Shown here piece after piece: positions 49,801 through 55,800 of a stretch of DNA of 64,000 bases. The first letter of the stretch is position 1; every line of letters starts with the position of its first letter. This DNA is from Chloranthus sessilifolius (Eukaryota > Streptophyta > Magnoliopsida > Chloranthales > Chloranthaceae): assembly GCA_021018995.1 (NCBI GenBank), contig CM037585.1:121858831-121922830 (forward strand), given 5' to 3'. Both the position numbers and the translations under genes were made by a program. The notes beneath the pieces were generated by a model. It searched no databases, was not told the DNA's origin, and worked only from the letters and a program-made list of their open reading frames with translations.

Positions 49801-52800
49801 ACAGATATTCCAAACGACCAAGTTACCCTCCATGGAACAGACATCACCCAATCTAGCGCTGTCATTGGTGGGGATCCGATGAATGCTTCGGAACACACCA
49901 CTTGGAGTTGATTGTGCCCCACCCAGACATCATCCCAAAAGAGGATCCTATCCCACAACCCCAGATATAGGCAATGAGCTTCTCGGACCATACCGAGCAC
50001 ATGCCCTTCCACCAACCTAAAGTCTTCTTCCTTCCAAGGTATTGACACCCCACTAATTGACCATTCAACCATACTTCCTATCCAAAACTTGCAACCATAG
50101 GCTACCCCTCTCCCTATCATTGCCAGCCCTCCACAACCATTTGGGATGCAAAGCCAGCTTCATCTCTTTGAGCCTTCTAATGCCAAGGCCACCTTTTTAG
50201 TAAAGCGAAAAACCTCCCAGTTGATCAAATGGAACTTTCTGTCAGCACACTCCGCCCCCCCCCCCCCCTCTCGTCATAAGAAATTCACTCAATCTGTTCA
50301 AGCCGCTTCACCACCCCCATAGGCAATAGGAACATGGACATGTAAATATCTGAAGGCTAGACAGGGTACTCTTGACCAACAACAAACGTCATCCACTGCT
50401 CAGCAATTTCCCTTTCCACCGCTCTCTTCTTTCTCTCTCTTTACTTCTCTCTTCTACTCTGGCCCACACATGGACCCACCTGCGTGAGTCCCTTCCACTC
50501 TCTCTTTTTCCATCTCTTTCTCTCTTTCTCTATCTTCTCATCCTTTTCCTCCCTCTCTAATTTGTGGCCCGTGCAAGGGTCAACCTGCGTGGGTCCACTT
50601 TAAAGATTGAATAAAATGGGGAGGTTGCCTTTCAGGCAGCCGATCATGATACAAATTTTGTTCTCAAAATTCGTAACGAACACCCCAATAGTGCCAAAAT
50701 GGCCCAAATTTCTCATGCCGCGTGAGCCTAACCCACATACCTCAAATCTTATTGGTTTGAGGGCTGCGGAGGTGACAATCCTTGCCATCTACGCAAAAGT
50801 AACCATCACTCATCGATCTATGTGACATATGAGGCTCATGCAGCCCATTTTCACCGTAGATCCCTTTAAAAGACACAAAGATCGTCATATGGTAATTTCT
50901 AGTAACCACCGCAGTAACTCTAGAAATAGCAAGCCCCGTTTCAGTTTTATGGATCCAAAAATTTTACTCAGAAGCTCTGCGGAAAATCCGCACAAAGATC
51001 CTGTGAGATACCTTACGCAAGGTATCTCTCTCTTCATTCTTCTCTCTTCTCACTAGGTCGGACACTTAGATTATGTGGGCATATTACTGGCCCATGTCTA
51101 AGTCTTTTCAATCTGGGTCACACTTAGGTTATGTGGGTGCATATCGGTCCCATGCCTAAGACCCTCATTTATTTGGGTTGCACTTAGGCAATCTAGGTCA
51201 TAATACCCATGCCTAAGACCTATACATGAGGGTTGCAACTACCAGTTGTAAGTTGACTTTTCATATATCGAGGGTTGTGTCTACGAATTTGAAAGATAGA
51301 ATTGGACATTGATGATGGATTCATGTGGTTACAGCCCATCATACGAGCAACACTATGTACGATCGCGATTACAACCAATTGATCATTATTTTGATCGATT
51401 CCGATCGATCATCGAATAATATAATTGTCATCATAATCATCATGTTGATCAGTTATGATCATACCCTCGACATTGGAGTTTCCCTCGCGATTCGGGTTAT
51501 AATTCCCTTAAATTAAGGGTCTGAACCTTAACCTCAAGATTGGAAATTCCTTTGAAGATATGGGGATCGATCCAACGGTATGATTGTCACATACAGATGA
51601 TATTATGATTCATGGTTCGATCCAACGGTACGATCATCACATAATTGTAATCATAGTCATCATGTTAATCAGTTGGGATCCAACCAAGGATCAAAATTTC
51701 GGGTATCATTTCGGTTTCGGAGGGGACCGAAACCGAAATTTTGGACCAAAATTTCAGCTGAAAACCGAAATTTTGGCCAAAATTTCGGTCCAAATTATCT
51801 TTTCGGTGGGGACCGAAACCGATAATTTCGGCCGAAATTTCAGTCATTTCAGCCGAAATTTTGATCCTTGGATCCAACACTCGACATTGGAGCTTCCCTC
51901 GCGATTCAGATTTTCATTCCCTTAAATTAAGGGTTTGAACCTTAACCTCGAGATCGGAAAGTTCTCTAAAGACATGGGGTCCGATCCGACAGCACAATCA
52001 TCACATACAGACGATATTATGATTCACGGTTCGATCCAACAGAACAATCATCACCATATATGTGAAATCATGAGATCATGATCCGATCTGACGGTAAGAT
52101 CATCATAAAATCATGGATTTAGGGTGACTATCAGCAGTCTTAGAATATGACCAAATCCATCATACGATGACAATTCCCGAATTCTAAGGAATTCGATGAT
52201 TCTAACTAAGGTCAGGCATTCCTATAATTAAATGTTAATTATTTTAACGACCAGCCATAAAAAAAAAAGATGGATCTCATATTTGAACTTATCTTCGAGA
52301 CAAGACATCAAGAATTCTTCTTGAGGTTCATCCACGAGCTCCTTGCACTTATAATGACCCATGCCTATCAATCAGATGGGTCCAGCTTTCAGCGGAGGGG
52401 TTCTTTCATCCGTCGCCCCATGTTCCATATCAGCAGGGTCTCTGACGAGGACAGCATGATGCGAATCTATCTCCTAACGCATTGACGATGATGCCGATGA
52501 AGACTAAGAATTTAGGATATTTCTTATTATTTTCAGTGATGTAGTTATTTTACTTTTCTTTCGTAGCTTTTAATCAGAGGTATTCATTATTTTGATGTAA
52601 TTAACGAGGCATCGATTGCGATACTCAAAAGTGTAAAGTCAACCATTTCAATAAAACTCTATCGTAATGAGGGGGGAAATTTGTTACAATCTATTTGTGA
52701 GTGAATTTATTCCTACACAAGTTTATTATTTACATCATTATTATTATTCTCTCACTAACCCTAAACCTAAGACCATCTAGCTAACCATAATACCATTGTA

Positions 52801-55800
52801 CAAACTACAAATCCTAATACCAGTAATATTCAACCAAGATTTCTTCTAGTTTATTAGAAGATAAGCTCCATACTCTGCTAATTCAAATACAAAAGCAAAA
52901 AAATATTCGTGATTTGTGTACTCAATTTCTTAGCATTCAACTACAGTGATCTCTTTCCAGCACGGTATACAACAGGCAAAGAAATGTGATGTGTTGACAT
53001 CCTTAATGCCAATAAAACTATCTCTGGATTCAGATATTTAAGGCAAAACTTCAAGTTTGAAACAAAATAAACCACATCTCCCAGATGTTTGAAGAAGAAA
53101 AGGGTGCTCACTTTCTTTAAAGCAATTACAGCCTCAGGTAGTAGATGCAAGTTAATATATAACAATATCTATATCAATTCAGTATAGAAACAATTTTTCC
53201 ACTAATTACTAACTCTGAAATGTGGAAATAACATAGTTAATAGCTACAAAAGAAGAATAACATCCAAAGAAGGAACCTAACCAAGAGTTTCTTCGCTGTA
53301 AAGGAATTTTCCTTTAACAAGGGTCTCCACAAACAATACAGCAAGTTCAGCCCCACAGGTAACCTGCAAAAATTTCAGGTAGCAGCATATCAATAAATTA
53401 TATTCTGAAACAATATAAATTTACATTGCAGGTAGCAGATTTAATAACATGTAAGACCAATCAATAACCATCTAAAAAAGTAGAATAGCATCTCCATATC
53501 AGTAACAAAGCCCACCGATATATGATACATTGTGTATGTATCCTCGATACATACCCAATATATACATTGGATGTATTGGCGATGCCCATATGTATCGTCT
53601 CAGAATCAGTGGGGGACGATACGTATCGGTAAACCGAGATTTTGAACCGTGACAAGAACGACTACAAAGAGTAGAAAAACACTAATTCAAACAAATTGTA
53701 CTAGCACCACAGGATGAGAAAGGCATTGCGTAAAGGATGGTTCGAAAACCCAAAACTCAACACCACTCGAAAACCAACTCGAGCTAACTCGAAGACTCGA
53801 ATAAACCTCAACTCACAATTGAAGGGCTAGGAATATCACTCCAAGCGACATGTGGCTAAGTCACAAGGCCAACTTGGATTTTGTCATTGTTGCCAGTATA
53901 GAGTGATTAAGTATGTAGTTAAGTACATGTGTTAGCATTGTAACTCATGTTTGGTGTTTTCCTCTCTTTATTGAGGGTATATTTGTAATGTGTATTTCTA
54001 ATCTAATATAAGGCTAACAAGGTTGCCCTAACCTTTCTGTAAGCCATTCTCTCTTCTTCTCTAACCCAAACCTCAATCCACTAATATCACTAGCCTAACC
54101 CTAATTCCACCTATCTAACCTACCCCAAACCAACCCTAATTTCAAACACTAAAGTATTATTGGTATCAAAGCCCCTCCTTAGGGTCGTACCCTTGCTGAT
54201 GTAAGCAAGGTCAACCTATTGACCTCAAATTGTGATGGGAAGCAGTTTGCTACTCGATGAAGTTCTCCAGGGCTTTTTATTCAAAAACCCTCTTCATAGT
54301 CCACGGTTTTCATCTTTTCTATGTCATTCTTCCTCCTGATGATCAAACTGCTCATTATTGAACCATTTTTGGTCAGTATATGCCCACTAAATTCTTAAAG
54401 GTTCTACTGCTAACGCCTAAATTTTTGTGAAGGGATAGTTGTGAAGATTGCTCGACGATGACATCAGATTTATATGTTTCTTAGGGGCCTAGGTCCCAAG
54501 TATGAGCTACTATGACACAAATACTTACAACTCGCCCAATCCCCCTTTCAACACTATTTATGGGATTATGTTCTCTGGAGTATTGTCATACTGCTATGAC
54601 TCCACTTCAGTGGTCCCTCAAAAGAGTTTTACCTTTGCCCCCCCCACCCCGGCAGGTCATGCTAGGGGCTGATCATGGCCTTAGCAGTCGTGGTCGTGGT
54701 CACAATTGTTACTTGTTCTCATGGTGGGTTGTTGGACAAGAAAGTGATCACCGTTATAAGCTTCATGGCTATCTGATGGTTCTCATGGGCGTCCTACTAC
54801 GCAGCCTCAATCATCGGCTTATACTGCCATTGCTACTATTACTGAGTAAATTTCTAATGTTGTTGCTACATCCCTTGATACTATTAGATCCTTGCAAGCA
54901 AAGATTGAGATGATTCGCACTGAGATGAGATCTCAAACTTCCACTACTGGCTTCTCTTTTACTGCTAACCCTTTTAGACTCTTCAGCTTTTGTTGGTTCC
55001 ACTATATCACCTTCCTCTCTCGTTAGATCATTAACTCTGACAAGTGATGAGTGAGCTCTTCTTACTCCCCTTCAGTACATCTTCTCAAGTTCGATGAGCC
55101 GACAGTTCTTTTTTTAGGGTGGAGACCAATCCAGTACCCTCTTCTCTCTCTTACCATGCATGACTTGTTCCATGGCTCTCTTCCAATCCTTCAGTTAATA
55201 GAGTTACAACATAACTGAATTGTCGTATGGTTTTTTATTTCATTGCATTTTTCAAGAGTTTCCTACGAAGGGAATTGTTGATAGGTGTCAAGAGAGGACT
55301 CTATTTTCTTAATGCTGATTTGAATCATTCTACTGCTTTAACTATTGTTGCTAATGGAGTTGATTATAGTGTTTTGTCTAGTTCTCTCTCTTTCATACTG
55401 CAAGCTCTACATTTGAATTATTATGTAAAACAGTTAAATTTCAATGCGATGTATGTGAATTGGCTAATTATGTTAAAACTTCTTATCCTTCTCACATACA
55501 TAGATGTAGTTCTCCGTTTGAAGTATTTCACTCTATACCCTCTCACATTACTTCTTTTGATGGCTTCAGGCATTATATTGTTTCTATATATGATCATACT
55601 CGAGCTTCTTGGGTTTATCTTCTGATATATAAAGACGAGGGTTTCTATAAGTTTCAAGAGTTTCATCCGATGGTGTGATCTCAATATGTTGGTCACCTCA
55701 AGCATTTCATTCTGCTTTAATAGAAGAAAATCTTCTCATTCCTTCTCCCAATATGTTAGAGATTGCATATGCCAGTATTTTTCATGTCCATATACTTCCC

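Larger units (their letters stand above)
50371..52680. other. Intron block with local repeats, no gene identified
   Basis: 50400-50560 is CT-rich. 51050-51220 has three diverged ~60-bp units with cacttagg.tatgtggg and catgcctaag. 51430-52080 is a duplicated pair (separate entry). A 71-codon open frame at 52270-52485 has no recognised domain. A purine run tgaggggggaaat ends near 52681, before ttgttacaatc, like a polypurine tract and LTR start, but no partner LTR was found. Confidence 0.4.

Noticed and set aside
55227-55625. 132-codon plus-strand open frame and its minus-strand partner at 55421-55705
   Set aside because: Out-of-frame readings of the Copia integrase remnant.
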